Assembly: GCF_019793465.1 (NCBI RefSeq) | Contig: NZ_JAILYJ010000016.1 | Span: 114,399 to 178,398 of the forward strand | Reading direction: 5' to 3' | Length of the DNA: 64,000 bases | Origin: Rhizobium croatiense | Lineage (GTDB): Bacteria; Pseudomonadota; Alphaproteobacteria; Rhizobiales; Rhizobiaceae | In this document: piece by piece, positions 24,905 to 33,121 of the stretch | Layout of the letters: every line of letters starts with the position of its first letter | Position numbering within the stretch: the first letter of the stretch is position 1 | Translations under genes and position numbers: made by a program | The notes under the pieces: generated by a model | The model's input: only the letters and a program-made list of their open reading frames with translations | Databases searched by the model: none | Told to the model about the DNA's origin: nothing

Positions 24905-25750
24905 CATGCCCCGGGCACGTAATTCGGCAAGCCCGCTGTCACCTTCGCTTTTCGAAAGCTTGCGGCCATCGGCGTCGAGAATGAGACGATGATGGTGGTA
25001 GAGGGGTTGCGGCAGGCCGAGCAGAACCTGCAGCAGCCGGTGCACCGAGGTGGCGTGGAAAAGGTCGAGCCCGCGCACGACATGGGTGACGCCCTGCAGG
25101 GCATCATCGACGACCACCGACAGATGGTAGCTCGAAGGAGCATCCGAGCGGGACAGGATGACATCTCCCCAGACGCCAGGTTCGGCGGCGATCTCGCCTG
25201 TCCTGCCGTCGCCGGTTTCCGTCCAGAACAGCAGTTCGCCGATCAGGTCGAGCGCCTTGCGCATGTCGAGCCGCCAGGCATGTTTTTTCCCGGAGGAAAG
25301 GATCTCCCGCCATTCGGTTTCCGGCCGCTCGCGATCAATCGGCGGATAATGCGGCGTGCCATCGGGATCGCGCGGCCAGGATTGGCCCGTTGCCTCATAG
25401 GCGGCGACACGCGCCTTCACTTCGCCGCGCGTCAGGAAAGCCGGATAGACCAGGCCGCGTTCGATCAGCGCATGCAGCGCCGCCTGATACTCGGGAAAAT
25501 GCTCCGACTGGCGCCGCACCGGACTTTCCCAGTCGATCTCAAGCCAGTCGAGGTCCCGCAGGATGCCGGCCTCGAATTCGGGGGTGCAGCGGGCCTGGTC
25601 GATATCCTCGATGCGCAGCAGCAGGCGGCCATGCAAGGCTTCGGCCATGTCGCGGTTCAAAAAGGCCGAAAGTGCATGGCCGAGATGCAGCGAACCGTTG
25701 GGACTCGGCGCAAAACGAAAGACAGGTTTTTGACGCTCGCTCGTGGTCAT
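24869..25750 (-). CDS. gluQ: Glutamyl-Q tRNA(Asp) synthetase
   Basis: 293 residues from the ATG at 25750 (MTTSERQKPVFRFAPSPNGS). Class I synthetase catalytic core only: HIGH-like HLGHALSAF and KMSKS-like RKLSKSEGD are present, with RIEDIDQARC between. The anticodon-binding part of GltX is missing, which is what distinguishes GluQ-RS; it attaches glutamate to queuosine in tRNA(Asp). It is divergent from the AlkA-like gene. Confidence 0.88.
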   Translation of the reverse strand: MTTSERQKPVFRFAPSPNGSLHLGHALSAFLNRDMAEALHGRLLLRIEDIDQARCTPEFEAGILRDLDWLEIDWESPVRRQSEHFPEYQAALHALIERGLVYPAFLTRGEVKARVAAYEATGQSWPRDPDGTPHYPPIDRERPETEWREILSSGKKHAWRLDMRKALDLIGELLFWTETGDGRTGEIAAEPGVWGDVILSRSDAPSSYHLSVVVDDALQGVTHVVRGLDLFHATSVHRLLQVLLGLPQPLYHHHRLILDADGRKLSKSEGDSGLAELRARGMSGADIRRLVGL

Positions 25751-25797
25751 GCTTTCTTCTGCCACGGATTTTGGTTTTGAACCACTGGGAGGACGCG

Positions 25798-26442
25798 GTG
25801 CAGATCATCCGCAACGACGATGACGTCAGGCTGGGGCTCGAGGCGCTGCTTCGCCTCGATCCGCGCCTTGCACCGATCGCCGCGGATGTGGGGCCCCTTC
25901 CGCTGCGGCTGCGCGAAGCCGGTTTTGCCGGCCTTGCCCATATCATCGTCTCGCAAATGGTCTCGCGCGCCAGCGCCGAGGCAATCTGGCGGCGCATGCT
26001 GCCGGCGGATGGCCCGCTGACGGCGGAAGCTTACCTGCTGCTTCACCCCGAGGCATGGCGGGAATTCGGCCTGTCGCGCGCCAAGGCCGATACGCTGACG
26101 CGGATCGCTGAAGCGGTTGCCTCCGGCCGCCTCGATCTTTCCGGGCTCTGCCTGAAGCCGCCGGGCGAAGCGCTTGGCGAATTGACGGGGCTGAAGGGCG
26201 TCGGCCCGTGGACGGCGGAGGTCTATCTGATGTTCTGCGGCGGCCATGCCGATGTCTTTCCGGCCGGTGATGTCGCGCTGCAGAATGCCGTCGGCGCCGC
26301 GCTCGGACTTGCGGCGCGGCCGCAAGCGAAGGCGCTTGCCAAGCTTTCGCAGGTCTGGTCGCCGTGGCGCTCGGTGGCAGCCCGGCTTTTCTGGGCCTAT
26401 TACGCCACGAAAATGCGTCGTGACATGGTGCCGGTCGGCTGA
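25798..26442 (+). CDS. DNA-3-methyladenine glycosylase II (AlkA-like)
   Basis: 214 residues from a GTG at 25798 preceded by GGGAGGA; starts further upstream run antisense into gluQ. HhH-GPD superfamily: the helix-hairpin-helix LTGLKGVGPWTAEVYLMF and the catalytic aspartate in FPAGDVALQNAVG are intact. The family removes alkylated purines to start base excision repair. It lacks the N-terminal domain of E. coli AlkA and so matches the short bacterial form. Confidence 0.85.
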   Translation: MQIIRNDDDVRLGLEALLRLDPRLAPIAADVGPLPLRLREAGFAGLAHIIVSQMVSRASAEAIWRRMLPADGPLTAEAYLLLHPEAWREFGLSRAKADTLTRIAEAVASGRLDLSGLCLKPPGEALGELTGLKGVGPWTAEVYLMFCGGHADVFPAGDVALQNAVGAALGLAARPQAKALAKLSQVWSPWRSVAARLFWAYYATKMRRDMVPVG

Positions 26443-26553
26443 TCGGCCACACTCTTTAAATTGCCTTTATCCTCTGAATTTATTGGACTTCACAATCCTG
26501 TAACAACCGGCCTAATATACAGGTGCAGATGCCGAATCGATCAGGAGAGTCCC

Positions 26554-27111
26554 TTGACGATTGCAGTCTCCCCGCAGGCCCTGCCGGCGCTCGTCCTGAA
26601 CGCTGACTACCGGCCGCTGAGTTATTACCCCTTGTCGCTTTGGTCCTGGCAGGACGCGATCAAGGCGGTATTTCTCGACCGTGTGAACATCATCGCAGAA
26701 TACGAACACTCGGTTTCCTCGCCGAGCTTTTCGATGCGGCTTCCGAGTGTCGTGTGCCTGAAGACTTACGTTCAGCCATCCCGCAATCCTGCTTTCACCC
26801 GATTCAACGTCTTCCTGCGCGACCGGTTCGAGTGCCAGTATTGCGGCTCTCATGACGACCTGACCTTCGACCACGTCATCCCGCGCGCCCATGGCGGCGA
26901 GACGACCTGGGAGAATGTCGTGGCGGCCTGCTCGCCCTGCAATCTGCGCAAGGGCAGCAAGCTTCCGAAGCAGGCAGGCATGTTCCCGGCGCAGAAGCCC
27001 TATCAGCCGACGGTGCAGGACCTGCACAATAACGGCCGGCTGTTTCCGCCGAATTACCTGCATGACAGCTGGCTCGACTATCTCTACTGGGATACGGAGC
27101 TGCAGCCCTGA
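26554..27111 (+). CDS. HNH endonuclease family protein
   Basis: 185 residues from a TTG at 26554 with AGGAGA 6 bases upstream, giving the N-terminus TIAVSPQALPALVLNADYRP. The C-terminal half holds an HNH domain: FECQYCGSHDDLTFDHVIPR, then GGETTWENVVAACSPCNLRK, with two CxxC zinc ligands and the DH of the active site. The N-terminal RPLSYYPLSLWSWQDAIKAV pattern is that of the stand-alone HNH proteins found in nearly all alphaproteobacteria. Housekeeping, not a homing or phage gene, by context. Role unknown. Confidence 0.85.
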   Translation: MTIAVSPQALPALVLNADYRPLSYYPLSLWSWQDAIKAVFLDRVNIIAEYEHSVSSPSFSMRLPSVVCLKTYVQPSRNPAFTRFNVFLRDRFECQYCGSHDDLTFDHVIPRAHGGETTWENVVAACSPCNLRKGSKLPKQAGMFPAQKPYQPTVQDLHNNGRLFPPNYLHDSWLDYLYWDTELQP

Positions 27112-27222
27112 CCGCGCCCGTCTACAGCGCGTCGCATCGATTGCGTTCCACAAGCCGCGGTTTGGCACTTTGCTTCCATGTCGTTATCAGCGGCGCGTCG
27201 CGCATGGTCGCGGCGACATGCG

Positions 27223-27738
27223 TCAAGCGGCTTTGCGAACGCCGGTGAAGGCGAGGGCCGCAAGCAGGATCCCGGCAATCACGTTCCAACCCGCAAAAGA
27301 GAGGCCGAAAACCCTGAGCGCCGCATCGGTGCAGGATGGACCCTTGATCGTATTGAGTTCGCTGAGCAGATCGCCGGCATTGGTCGTCATGCTGCTTGCC
27401 GTGGTCGAGCAGGTGGCCGGGCCTGGCCAGAAGTGCCATTCGACGCCGGCGTGATAGACGCCCATGCCTGCGGTGACCAGCATCAGCATGCCGGCTGCGA
27501 GAATCATTGCCCGGGAAATCCAGTTCGGCAGACCCGCGAGCTCGCAGATCGCAGCGAGAATGGCGATCGGAATTGCGTAGTAATAGGGCTGGCGCTGCAG
27601 CAGGCACAGTGCGCAGGGAATATAGCCGCCGACATACTGGAAGCCGAGGGCGGCGCCGACCGCCGCCGCCATGCCGATAGCGAGCAATATGGAATAGATG
27701 AAGCCGGGACGGGCGAGCGGCGAGGCGGTGGCAGTCAT
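27223..27738 (-). CDS. dsbB: Disulfide bond formation protein B (DsbB family)
   Basis: A protein of 171 residues with four membrane helices. The quinone-side cysteine pair is C42/C45 in YIPCALCLLQR; the second periplasmic pair is C110 and C136 (GPATCSTT, GPSCTDAA). DsbB re-oxidises DsbA and passes electrons to ubiquinone. It is 24 bp behind the YqaA gene and probably cotranscribed. In rhizobia DsbB-like proteins can be divergent; the cysteine pattern supports function. Confidence 0.87.
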   Translation of the reverse strand: MTATASPLARPGFIYSILLAIGMAAAVGAALGFQYVGGYIPCALCLLQRQPYYYAIPIAILAAICELAGLPNWISRAMILAAGMLMLVTAGMGVYHAGVEWHFWPGPATCSTTASSMTTNAGDLLSELNTIKGPSCTDAALRVFGLSFAGWNVIAGILLAALAFTGVRKAA

Positions 27739-27762
27739 GGCGGAGCTCCGCGAAAGTTTGGT

Positions 27763-28353
27763 CTAGTGAGCGAAAGAGCGGTAGCCGAAATATAGCACGA
27801 TTGCCGCAGCGGCACCGATGCCAACGAGCTGGCCGAGGCGCTTCTCGATGAAGTCACGGATCGGCTCGCCGTAGCGGCGCAGCAGCCAGGCGAGGAAGAG
27901 GAAACGGGCGCCGCGGGCAATAATCGCCGAAACAATGAAAAGGCCCAGATTGACGTGAATGACGCCGGACAGGATCGTGACGATCTTGATCGGCGGCAGA
28001 TGCGCAAGACCCGACGTGACGAGCAGCAGCAGGATCCACTCGTAGGTGACATAGGCCTTCATCTGCTCGAAGGCGTCGAGTTTGCCGTAGAATTCGAGAA
28101 CTGGCCGCGCCACCGTCTCATAGGCGTAAAAGCCGAGCGCCCAGCCGGCGATGCCGCCGAGCACGGAGGCGACGGTCGCAACCAGCGCGTAGCGATAGGA
28201 GCGTTCCGGTTTGGCGAGCGCCATCGGCAGGAAAAGCACATCGGCGGGGACGAGAAAGACGGAGCTTTCGACGAAGGCGATGACGGCGAGCCAAACTTCG
28301 GCCGATTTGCGCGCGGCCAGAGACATGGTCCAGTCGTAAAGTCTGCGGAGCAT
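27763..28353 (-). CDS. YqaA/DedA-like SNARE-associated membrane protein
   Basis: A protein of 196 residues with several hydrophobic segments. The N-terminal MLRRLYDWTMSLAARKSAEVWLAVIAFVESSVFLVPADVLFLPMAL carries the YqaA pattern (FVESSxFxxPxDxLxxPM), and GIAGWALGFYAYETVARPVLEF that of the DedA superfamily. DedA proteins include undecaprenyl-phosphate and phosphatidylethanolamine flippases; the activity of YqaA is not established. First gene of a pair with dsbB. Confidence 0.83.
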   Translation of the reverse strand: MLRRLYDWTMSLAARKSAEVWLAVIAFVESSVFLVPADVLFLPMALAKPERSYRYALVATVASVLGGIAGWALGFYAYETVARPVLEFYGKLDAFEQMKAYVTYEWILLLLVTSGLAHLPPIKIVTILSGVIHVNLGLFIVSAIIARGARFLFLAWLLRRYGEPIRDFIEKRLGQLVGIGAAAAIVLYFGYRSFAH

Positions 28354-28549
28354 TCCGTTCCCTTCCTGTTGCGGCGCAAAAGAGCTTTAGGGGCCGTGCG
28401 CGGCCCTGTAAATGCTTGGCCGTGTCCTTCGTGCCACCCGCCGCCTAAAAATTTCGTGATTCGGGCATCGATGCCTCTCCCAAGATTTCATGGGATGGCG
28501 AATCGGCCATTGTGAGGCAGGCTGGTTTGAGGGCGACGTGCAGGGTGGC

Positions 28550-28840
28550 ATGAGAATGTTCAAAGTGATCGAAGGCGGCCGCGCTCAGGCCGTGCAGATG
28601 GATGACGGGCTGGGAGCAGGACGGGGACCGAACAGGGACGATGTGCTTGGGGAAGCGGCCCGGAGGCTGAACGAAAGCGGTTGTCATCTCTCCCGCGTTC
28701 GGGAATTCGCAACCGGCGTGCCGATGCTGGCGTCTCTGAAATACCTGTCGCTGCAGATCGATTTCGCAGCCGAGACGCTGTCGCGGCTCGATCCGATCCC
28801 GGAGGATTTCCGTTCCGACGGCTATTGGCCGGCAGGCTGA
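28550..28840 (+). CDS. Conserved hypothetical protein, 96 residues
   Basis: Starts MRMFKVIEGGRAQAVQMDDG; a GTG/ATG further upstream is possible. Contains no membrane segment and no motif I know; the middle (DDVLGEAARRLNESGCHLSRV) and the end (LQIDFAAETLSRLDPIPEDFRSDGYWP) look like two amphipathic helices. Codon use is like that of its neighbours, supporting a real gene. It is convergent with the antiporter gene. Confidence 0.6.
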   Translation: MRMFKVIEGGRAQAVQMDDGLGAGRGPNRDDVLGEAARRLNESGCHLSRVREFATGVPMLASLKYLSLQIDFAAETLSRLDPIPEDFRSDGYWPAG

Positions 28841-28903
28841 CAGTATCGCACAACGGGCTTGCAGATAGGTCTGTTTGGCGCCCGAACTCCGGGTGTCTGC
28901 GCG

Positions 28904-30652
28904 TCAGGACAGATCCATCGACTTTTCCCATTGCTGACGCAGCACGTTCATTTCCGTGCGCTTCTGGGCCATTTCGCTGACGATCGCCCGCAGGTTGGGA
29001 TGGTGCGACATGAACATGTTGAAGTCGCGCCGCTCGAGGACTTCGAACTGGCAGAAATCGACGGCGATGACGTCGGCCGTGCGCCGTCCGCCGCTCAACA
29101 GCGCCATCTCGCCGAAGAAGGCGCCCGGTTCGAGGCGGATCGCGCCGCTGGCGAGCCGCACCTCCACGGCACCCGAGGAGATGAAATACATGCTGTCGCC
29201 GCGGTCGCCGCGGCGGATGACGCGTTCGCCGGGCGGGGCCGACTTCGCCTTGAAGAGCAGCAGCAACTCCTCCTGCGCGTCCTCGCCGACCTGGGAAAAC
29301 AGCGGGAAGGTCTCGATCAGCTGCTGCATCTTCAGCTGGTGCTGACGTTCGCGCTCCTCGCCGAGCGCCCTGATTTTTTCCAGTTCCTTGCCGAGTGTCT
29401 TCTGCCTCTTCCTGCCATAGCTTTCGAAGAGTGGGGGCCATTTCGAATGGATATATTTTTTCAGCCCCTCGCTGGCAAAGATCACGATCGGATTAAGTGT
29501 GATCGACAGGATCGCGGCGGCAAGGATCAGATCCTGGCCCTCATGCGGCAGAAGCCCGAGCGAGACGCCGAGGCCGGCGAGGATGAAGGAAAATTCGCCG
29601 ATCTGAGCAAGTCCCCCGGCCAAGGTCAGGCCCATGCTGATCGGATAGCGCAGCAGCATGACGATTGCGAAGGTGATGATGGCCTTGCCGAAAATGACGA
29701 GCGCCAAGGCGCCGATTACGGCCAGCGGCTCGCGGACCAGGATCGAGGGGTCGAAGAGCATGCCGACGGAGACGAAGAACAGCACGGAGAATGCATTCTG
29801 CAACGGCAGCGAATCGGCGGCCGCTCTGTGGCTGAGCTGGGATTCGCTCATGACGACACCGGCGAAGAAGGCGCCGAGCGCAAAGGAGACGCCGAAGATC
29901 GCGGCTGAGCCGAAGGCGATGCCGAGCGCGATCGCCAGCACGGTCAGCGTGAAGAGTTCGCGTGAGCCGGTGCGGGCGATCATCGTCAGCAGCCAGGGCA
30001 CGATCCGCGGGCCGAGGAAGATTGCCATGGCGGTGAAAGCCGCCACCTTCAACAAGGTCAGCCCGATCGTCAGCGCCAGCGGCAGTTCGCCGAGGCCGTG
30101 ATTGGTCGTATCGACCGCGTGGCCGCCGAGAAGCTCGGCCAGCGCCGGCAGCATCACCAGCGCCAGCACCATCACCAGATCCTCGACGATCAGCCAGCCG
30201 ACGGCGACGCGCCCGCTCGGCGCGTTGACGAGATTGCGCTCCTCCAGCGCCTTCAGAAGAACCACGGTACTCGCAACCGACAGGCTGAGGCCGAAGACCA
30301 GGCCGGCGCCAAGGCTCCAGCCCCAGAGTTTGCAGAGACCAATACCCAGAAGGGTGGCCAGGATGATGCGCCCGATCGCGCCAGGCACGGCGAGCCCGCG
30401 CACGGCCAGCAGGTCGGAGGCGGAAAAATGTAGGCCGACGCCGAACATCAGCAGGATGACGCCCATCTCGGCAAGCTGGCCGGCAAGCGCGGTGTCGGCG
30501 ACGAAGCCGGGCGTGAACGGCCCCATCAGGATGCCGGCCATCAGATAGCCGACGAGCGGCGGCAGCCGGAGCCGGTCGGCGCCATAACCGAGGACCGCCG
30601 CGAAAACAAAACTGACGGCGACCGTCGCGATGAGTCCTACTTCCTGATGCAC
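28904..30652 (-). CDS. CPA2-family cation:proton antiporter with C-terminal cyclic-nucleotide-binding domain
   Basis: 582 residues from a GTG at 30652 with GAGGG just upstream; an ATG at 30682 would add 10. Residues 1-390 form a Kef-type exchanger with about 12 helices (LPPLVGYLMAGILMGP, LLMFGVGLHFS, VASTVVLLKALEERN, GALFAG-like LGAFFAGVVMSES). A charged linker follows. The last 120 residues are a cNMP-binding fold: ERVIRRGDRGDSMYFISSG, then FFGEMALLSGGRRTADVIA with the phosphate-binding Glu and Arg. The TrkA-N domain of KefB/KefC is absent, so gating by a cyclic nucleotide is suggested. Confidence 0.85.
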   Translation of the reverse strand: MHQEVGLIATVAVSFVFAAVLGYGADRLRLPPLVGYLMAGILMGPFTPGFVADTALAGQLAEMGVILLMFGVGLHFSASDLLAVRGLAVPGAIGRIILATLLGIGLCKLWGWSLGAGLVFGLSLSVASTVVLLKALEERNLVNAPSGRVAVGWLIVEDLVMVLALVMLPALAELLGGHAVDTTNHGLGELPLALTIGLTLLKVAAFTAMAIFLGPRIVPWLLTMIARTGSRELFTLTVLAIALGIAFGSAAIFGVSFALGAFFAGVVMSESQLSHRAAADSLPLQNAFSVLFFVSVGMLFDPSILVREPLAVIGALALVIFGKAIITFAIVMLLRYPISMGLTLAGGLAQIGEFSFILAGLGVSLGLLPHEGQDLILAAAILSITLNPIVIFASEGLKKYIHSKWPPLFESYGRKRQKTLGKELEKIRALGEERERQHQLKMQQLIETFPLFSQVGEDAQEELLLLFKAKSAPPGERVIRRGDRGDSMYFISSGAVEVRLASGAIRLEPGAFFGEMALLSGGRRTADVIAVDFCQFEVLERRDFNMFMSHHPNLRAIVSEMAQKRTEMNVLRQQWEKSMDLS

Positions 30653-31083
30653 GTCCGCCCTCGCCGATGGTAACGGCGCCACCTTGGACGAAGCGCAAGC
30701 AAAGTTAAATAGTTGATTTGCGTTTTAGGAGCCTCGTTCGCGACCCCGGCCAGTCGGAAACAGATGTCGTCGGTAAAGACCCGCCACGGTCGGCGCGCCG
30801 CTGATGTTGGAACCGGTTCTAGCTTGCGTCTTTGGCCTTCATCACGGGAAGGGGAACGAGAGGCGGACGATGATCCTGAACTCTACTGTGGCGGGGCTTG
30901 CCGGGCGCTGTTACAGATGAAAATCTCAGACAAGGGCGAGGCCCAGTTCCTGCGTCAGCCGGTTTTCACCTTTCGTGGCCCTGATGGCGCGCAATGTGGT
31001 GGTGAAAAACCTCCGTCGATGTTATGAGCACGCCTTCGGTCGAAGCGCATTCCCAGCGCAAGGACCCGCACAGGATTTTCAGT
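30653..31083. other. Intergenic region, no gene recognised
   Basis: This 431-bp gap lies between the antiporter and a small hypothetical gene. It includes an AT-rich stretch near 30700-30720 (AAAGTTAAATAGTTG) that may hold the antiporter promoter. No frame over 60 residues has convincing family features, and no repeat shared with the rest of the window was found. Confidence 0.5.
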
Positions 31084-31371
31084 ATGATTGAGCTTACCCC
31101 GTCCCAGATCGCAGGACTCAAACTCGCCAGGGATGGAGACCTTTATCCTCAGCCGGCCAATAAATGGACGCATCAGAACGCGACCGTAACCTACGCAAAA
31201 TCCGATCGGTGGAAAGAGCGGCCTCAGAAGGTGAAATCGGTCACGGCAAAGACGCTGAGTGAGTTGAAAGAGCCGGGTTTCCTCGTCCGGCGGCATCTGG
31301 ACGACGACGCATCAAAGGACGTCTACGGCATCACCATGGCCGGCAAGATGTGGCTGTTGAAGAACAAATAG
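31084..31371 (+). CDS. Small hypothetical protein, possible winged-helix
   Basis: 95 residues from the ATG at 31084 (MIELTPSQIAGLKLARDGDL), preceded by AGGA; an ATG at 31024 would add 20 residues. The C-terminal part, AKTLSELKEPGFLVRRHLDD followed by YGITMAGKMWL, has the rhythm of a winged-helix recognition helix and wing (as in MarR-like proteins: xxLxxxGLVxRR...YxLTxxGxxxL). It is rich in Lys and less GC-biased than flanking genes. Next to tRNA-Leu. DNA binding is a guess. Confidence 0.5.
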   Translation: MIELTPSQIAGLKLARDGDLYPQPANKWTHQNATVTYAKSDRWKERPQKVKSVTAKTLSELKEPGFLVRRHLDDDASKDVYGITMAGKMWLLKNK

Positions 31372-31486
31372 TTTCAGTTGGATGCGGATTGTTCCGTCGG
31401 GATCGAGGTGCTGCGCGTTGAAACCAGTCCGCCTTCGTTTCTGACGGAACTACGGCTCGCCGAGCCGAAGCTCACCGAGCGGAGGC

Positions 31487-31571
31487 TGGTGCCCCATGCC
31501 GGGGTCGAACCAGCACTTCTTTCGAAACTCGATTTTGAGTCGAGCGCGTCTACCAATTCCGCCAATGGGGC
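31487..31571 (-). tRNA. tRNA-Leu (anticodon CAA)
   Basis: Read on the minus strand: acceptor stem GCCCCAT/ATGGGGC, D-arm with GGCGGAATTGGTAGACGC, anticodon stem CTCGA/TCGAG with loop CTCAAAA (anticodon CAA, codon UUG), a short variable arm (class II), T-arm GGTTCGACCCC and encoded CCA at 31487-31489. Full cloverleaf without mispairs that I can see. Confidence 0.95.
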
Positions 31572-31593
31572 AACGGATACCGACGAGGCGGGT

Positions 31594-31622
31594 GTCTAAC
31601 ATGTGTGCGCCTGCGCATGCAA
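31594..31622 (-). promoter_or_regulatory. Candidate promoter of tRNA-Leu
   Basis: On the minus strand TTGCAT, 17 bases, TTAGAC, ending 22 bp before the tRNA 5' end. Right spacing and distance but weak hexamers. Confidence 0.35.
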
Positions 31623-31655
31623 GACGGACGAACGAAGTTATCGCGGCAATCCGGT

Positions 31656-31692
31656 GGAGAGACCCAGCCTTGCTTCGAGGCCGGGTCCTCTC
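31656..31692. terminator. Hairpin between the MFS gene and tRNA-Leu
   Basis: GGAGAG plus a CCCAGCCT stem pairs with AGGCCGGG plus CTCTCC around a short loop, a few bases after the MFS stop codon. No clear T-run; probable terminator for the minus-strand MFS transcript. Confidence 0.45.
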
Positions 31693-31697
31693 CGAGA

Positions 31698-32993
31698 TCA
31701 GTGGGCCGCGGCAGGGGCGGCACTCGGTAGGCCTGACTTCTTCAGCGTGATCGCCAGAATCGAGGCCAGCAGGCAGAAAGCGCCGGCGACGAAGAAAGCG
31801 GGCAGATAGCTCGACAGTTCCGTGCGCGAGAGACCGGCGCCGTAGGCGGCGGTGGCGGCGCCCAGCTGATGGCCGGCAAAAACCCAGCCGAAGACGAGGC
31901 CGGCCTTTTCACGGCCGAAGCGGTCGGCGGCGATCTTGACGGTCGGCGGCACGGTGGCGATCCAGTCGAGGCCATAGAAGATGGCAAAGATCGAAAGGCC
32001 GTAGAAGCTGAAATCGCTGAAGGGCAGATAGAGCAGCGACAGGCCGCGCAGGCCGTAGTACCAGAACAGCAGCCAGCGATTGTCGAACCGGTCGGACAGC
32101 CAGCCGGAGCCGACGGTGCCGAAGAAATCGAAGATGCCCATGACGGCAAGCACGCTGGCGGCGGCCACCGGCACGATGCCGAAATCGCCGCAGAGGGTGA
32201 CGAAATGGGTCTGGATCAGGCCGTTGGTGCTGAGGCCGCAGATGAAGAAGGTGGTAAACAGGATCCAGAAGGTCGAGGTCGTCGAAATCTCGCGCAGCGT
32301 GGTGAGCGGAGTCATCAGGGCAGCGCCGAGCGTCGGCCTGGCGGGTGCCGGCGTCACATGCGCCTCGCCCAAAGAGGGCAAATTGACGTCAGCCGGCCGG
32401 TCGCGCATGAAGGCGAGAACGGCAAGGGCCGCGACCATGATCATGGCGCAGACGAAAAACACTGTCGAGCGCCAGCCGTAACGCTCCGTCAGCTCCGCCA
32501 TCAGCGGCAGGAAAACGAGCTGGCCGGTGGCAGAACTCGCCGAAAGCATGCCGACGACGAGGCCGCGATGCTTGGTGAACCAGCGCGTCGACACCGTTGC
32601 GGCGAGCACCATGGCCGTCAATCCGGTGCCGAAGCCGACGACGATGCCCCAGAGCAGCAGGAGCTGCCACAACGTCGTCATGAACAGCGAGCCGACGAAG
32701 CCTATGCCGATCAGCGTCAATGCAAAGACGATGACCTTGCGCACACCGAAATAATTCATGAAGGCGGCGGCGAACGGCCCCATGAAGCCGAACAGGATCA
32801 GGCGGATCGCAAGTGCGAAGGAAATCTGCGAGGTTTCCCAGCCGAATTCGTCCTGCAGCGGCTTGATCAGCACGCCGGGCGCACCCATGGCGCCTGCCGT
32901 CACCAGCATGGTGAGGAAGGTGGCGGCAACGACGACCCAACCGTAATGAATGTTGCGCCGGGCAAGGGTGGAGGCAAGGGCTGTGGAAACCAT
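31698..32993 (-). CDS. Major facilitator superfamily transporter
   Basis: 431 residues from the ATG at 32993 (MVSTALASTLARRNIHYGWV). Twelve hydrophobic helices; the HYGWVVVAATFLTMLVTAGAM start and the later DRFDNRWLLFWYYGLRG loop are typical of the MCT/OFA-like branch (monocarboxylate or oxalate/formate type). The cargo is unknown. Divergent from a TetR gene with 128 bp between starts, where two operator-like palindromes lie, so it is probably the target of that repressor. Confidence 0.85.
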   Translation of the reverse strand: MVSTALASTLARRNIHYGWVVVAATFLTMLVTAGAMGAPGVLIKPLQDEFGWETSQISFALAIRLILFGFMGPFAAAFMNYFGVRKVIVFALTLIGIGFVGSLFMTTLWQLLLLWGIVVGFGTGLTAMVLAATVSTRWFTKHRGLVVGMLSASSATGQLVFLPLMAELTERYGWRSTVFFVCAMIMVAALAVLAFMRDRPADVNLPSLGEAHVTPAPARPTLGAALMTPLTTLREISTTSTFWILFTTFFICGLSTNGLIQTHFVTLCGDFGIVPVAAASVLAVMGIFDFFGTVGSGWLSDRFDNRWLLFWYYGLRGLSLLYLPFSDFSFYGLSIFAIFYGLDWIATVPPTVKIAADRFGREKAGLVFGWVFAGHQLGAATAAYGAGLSRTELSSYLPAFFVAGAFCLLASILAITLKKSGLPSAAPAAAH

Positions 32994-33044
32994 GAGCACG
33001 ATTCCGTTCGGATTCAGATAGGGGAAGGCACTGGACCGATTTAC

Positions 33045-33058
33045 ATGATGGTCATCAT
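33045..33058. promoter_or_regulatory. Operator-like palindrome O1 (MFS/TetR intergenic region)
   Basis: ATGATGGTCATCAT: arms ATGATG/CATCAT with a 2-base centre. Repeats 29 bp away as O2. Typical size and location for a TetR-family binding site; lies nearer the MFS start. Confidence 0.6.
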
Positions 33059-33073
33059 ATTTCTTGCGTATTG

Positions 33074-33087
33074 ATGATGGACATCAT
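33074..33087. promoter_or_regulatory. Operator-like palindrome O2 overlapping the TetR gene promoter
   Basis: ATGATGGACATCAT, one base different from O1. It overlaps a plausible plus-strand promoter, TTGCGT (33064-33069), 17 bases, TATAAT (33087-33092), 30 bp before the regulator's ATG. Binding here would repress the regulator itself; O1 and O2 flank the likely minus-strand promoter too. Confidence 0.6.
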
Positions 33088-33121
33088 ATAATTTGTCAAG
33101 CCGCTATTTCTGGAGACGACG

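Noticed and set aside
31487..31571. tRNA-Leu as the attachment site of an integrated element
   Set aside because: No integrase, no second copy of the tRNA 3' end and no phage or transfer genes are visible on either side.
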